Positions 33,859-35,493 of a stretch of DNA of 35,493 bases are shown in pieces. Origin of the DNA: Nitrosomonas communis. GTDB taxonomy: Bacteria; Pseudomonadota; Gammaproteobacteria; Burkholderiales; Nitrosomonadaceae. The stretch's first letter is position 1. Each line of letters starts with the position of its first letter. The translations under genes and the position numbers were made by a program. The stretch lies in contig NZ_FOUB01000037.1 of the NCBI RefSeq assembly GCF_900114745.1, forward strand, positions 1 through 35,493, given 5' to 3'. The notes beneath the pieces were generated by a model. The model was not told the DNA's origin, made no database searches, and was given only the letters and a program-made list of their open reading frames with translations.

Positions 33859-35403
33859 ATGAATGAATCACTACCAGAACAAGCAGCCCTGCAACTGGCA
33901 TCAGACGATGCCAGCATCACCAATGTTGAGAAGTACGAATTCGAGCCCATCAAGGGCTACCCGATGCTGAACTGGCGCGGCAAGCGCCCATTCACCTCGA
34001 CTCAGTTCTACCCGTCGCAGCTCAAGGAAATCCACGGAGCTGAACTGGAGGGGTGGCGCAACAAGATCTTCTGGGGCGACAACCTGCAGGTGATGAGCCA
34101 CCTACTGAAGGAATTTCGAGGCAAGATTGCCCTGATCTACATCGACCCACCATTTGACTCGAAGATCGAATACAAGAAGAAGATTAAAGTCAATAAACAG
34201 AACACGATGACTACGTACACCGCATTTGAGGAAAAGCAGTACACGGATGTCTGGACAAACGACGAGTACCTGCAGTTCATCTATGAGCGTGCGATCTTAA
34301 TGCGTGAGCTGCTGGCCGATGAAGGCGTCTTTTGCCTTCACTGCGACTGGCATAAGTCACACTATTTACGTGCCCTGTTGGATGAGGTGTTTGGCACAGG
34401 AACATTTCAGAATGAGATTATCTGGCACTACTACAATAAGATGCAGGGCAACATCAGCCGCTTTGCTTCTGATCACGATGTGATTTTGGTCTACTCCAAG
34501 TCTGGCAAGTTCCAGTTCAACAAGCTACGCGAGATGCGCGAGAAACCAGTACAGCAGATCAAGCGGGTCTGGGATAAGGCCACGCAATCCTTGGTAAACG
34601 CCAAGGATGAAAACGGAAATGTCCTCTACATAACTTCTACCCACAAGACAATCGACGACGTTTGGCGCCTTCCCATGCTGCAGCCAGCTGATCGGATGGA
34701 GATGATGGGGTATCCGACGCAAAAACCTGAAGCCCTTCTAGAACGGATCATTCTTGCCTACTCGAATCCTGGTGATATCGTTTTCGACTGCTTTATGGGC
34801 TCTGGGACAACTCAAGCGGTCAGCAGTAAGTATGGCCGTCGCTATATTGGCAATGACATCAACTTGGCATCTATCGAGACAACCGTAATGCGGCTTTTAG
34901 GAATTCATGAAGAGATGACTGGCTCCAACTATAAGCCAAAAATCAAAAATGGGTTGCGAAACGACGATGGTATGCTGTCGATTGATGAGGACGACGGAGA
35001 GGATGCAGCCAGGAACTGGACTGTAGCCTTCGATGTGCCTAAGGTTTACCCAGGCTTCGAGGTGCATACGGTCAACTACTACGACATCTTCCGCAACCCA
35101 GCCCAAGCAAAAGACTTGCTAATCGAGGTGCTGGAGGTGCAGAAGCTGGAGCTCAGCCTCGTATTTGACGGCGAAAAGGACGGTCGCATGGTCAAGATCA
35201 TGCCCGTTAACCGCATCGCCACACGCGCCGACTTGAATGAGCTGATCGCAGGCTTCGACTACAAGGCGTGGGAACGCAAGCAGAACGATAGTCCGAACCG
35301 CCCGGTAGAGAAGATTACCCTTGTCTGCATGGGCCACGAGCCGTACTTGGCTGCGCAACTGGAATTAGCTGCCAAACCCTTCAAGATCGATGTGGAAGTA
35401 TAG
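33859..35403 (+). CDS. site-specific DNA adenine methyltransferase, beta class (514 aa)
   Basis: Motif order defines the beta class: motif IV IALIYIDPPFDSKIEYKK (DPPF at 96-99) comes before motif I SNPGDIVFDCFMGSGTTQAV (near 310). WGDNLQVMSHLL at 72-83 and the YPTQKPEALLERII segment are also typical of type III Mod-like N6-adenine methylases; the sequence between IV and I holds the target recognition part. About 130 extra residues at the C-terminus (NWTVAFDVPKVYPGFEVHTV, EVQKLELSLVFDGEKDG) are of unknown role. ATG 33859 is chosen over the longer in-frame opening from 33715, which overlaps the small gene. No adjacent endonuclease (Res) is seen before the window ends. Confidence 0.88.
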   Translation: MNESLPEQAALQLASDDASITNVEKYEFEPIKGYPMLNWRGKRPFTSTQFYPSQLKEIHGAELEGWRNKIFWGDNLQVMSHLLKEFRGKIALIYIDPPFDSKIEYKKKIKVNKQNTMTTYTAFEEKQYTDVWTNDEYLQFIYERAILMRELLADEGVFCLHCDWHKSHYLRALLDEVFGTGTFQNEIIWHYYNKMQGNISRFASDHDVILVYSKSGKFQFNKLREMREKPVQQIKRVWDKATQSLVNAKDENGNVLYITSTHKTIDDVWRLPMLQPADRMEMMGYPTQKPEALLERIILAYSNPGDIVFDCFMGSGTTQAVSSKYGRRYIGNDINLASIETTVMRLLGIHEEMTGSNYKPKIKNGLRNDDGMLSIDEDDGEDAARNWTVAFDVPKVYPGFEVHTVNYYDIFRNPAQAKDLLIEVLEVQKLELSLVFDGEKDGRMVKIMPVNRIATRADLNELIAGFDYKAWERKQNDSPNRPVEKITLVCMGHEPYLAAQLELAAKPFKIDVEV

Positions 35404-35493
35404 CATATCCCATATAAAATGATTTAAATTTCATAAGCGGTAAAGAGCTGCTCAATGGAACACCCTTCTCTTTTTCTGATGGCTTTGGCCTGA
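35404..35493. other. window edge, no gene assigned
   Basis: A minus-strand frame open to the edge (QAKAIRKREGCSIEQLFTAY, stop at 35424) could be the C-terminus of a gene beyond the window, and a plus-strand frame is also open. Neither is long enough to identify. Confidence 0.25.

Overview
The window looks like accessory-rich chromosome from a proteobacterium, most likely a betaproteobacterium; Nitrosomonadaceae is a guess from overall look, not shown. The only clear housekeeping genes are parE and parC (topoisomerase IV) in the middle. Almost everything else is mobile or defence-related, and much of it is decayed.

Left part (1-8070). Three decayed copies of one REP-associated tyrosine transposase (RAYT) element lie at 127-1079, 1080-1661 and 2966-3917, with terminal inverted repeats. 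Between them is a repair-gene remnant: a lone LigD 3'-phosphoesterase domain protein, preceded by what looks like the lysine-rich tail of Ku and followed by an SDR stub and a small hypothetical gene. Copy 3 abuts a truncated, frameshifted type I restriction hsdR. Then comes an intact cluster: a GNAT acetyltransferase, a tail-anchored unknown protein with a Lys-Gln repeat, an ASCH-domain protein and a P-loop NTPase (5301-7918).

Attachment junction (8005-8230). The 3' half of a tRNA-Arg(CCU), cut exactly at the anticodon loop, lies between two different pairs of 11-bp-period direct repeats. This is a typical integrase attachment scar. To its right is cargo: a one-TM small protein, an AAA/STAND-like ATPase, a secreted protein with two related halves, and a family-A-like polymerase resembling the TV-Pol group of mobile elements (8369-13140).

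Centre (13522-20303). A DUF72 protein, a nested inverted repeat, a methyltransferase remnant, a thioredoxin-reductase-like flavoprotein and the parE-parC operon. Upstream of parE are a recQ 5' stub and a tyrosine integrase pseudogene.

Right part (21122-35493). The integrase remnant is followed by a replication module of an integrative element: a protein with an internal 54-codon duplication, an AlpA/excisionase-like DNA-binding protein, a hypothetical protein, a primase/DUF3987 helicase, and a pair of genes that overlap in different frames. Next to it lies a divergent defence-like cluster: a sacsin-type GHKL ATPase with a C-terminal DUF3883, against a UvrD helicase with a Cas4/AddB-type nuclease, a small charged protein and a beta-class adenine methyltransferase. 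Both large genes of this cluster carry one frameshift. The combination of helicase, methylase and ATPase recalls the reported 'Hma' type of defence system, from memory only. The defence cluster may be cargo of the integrative element.
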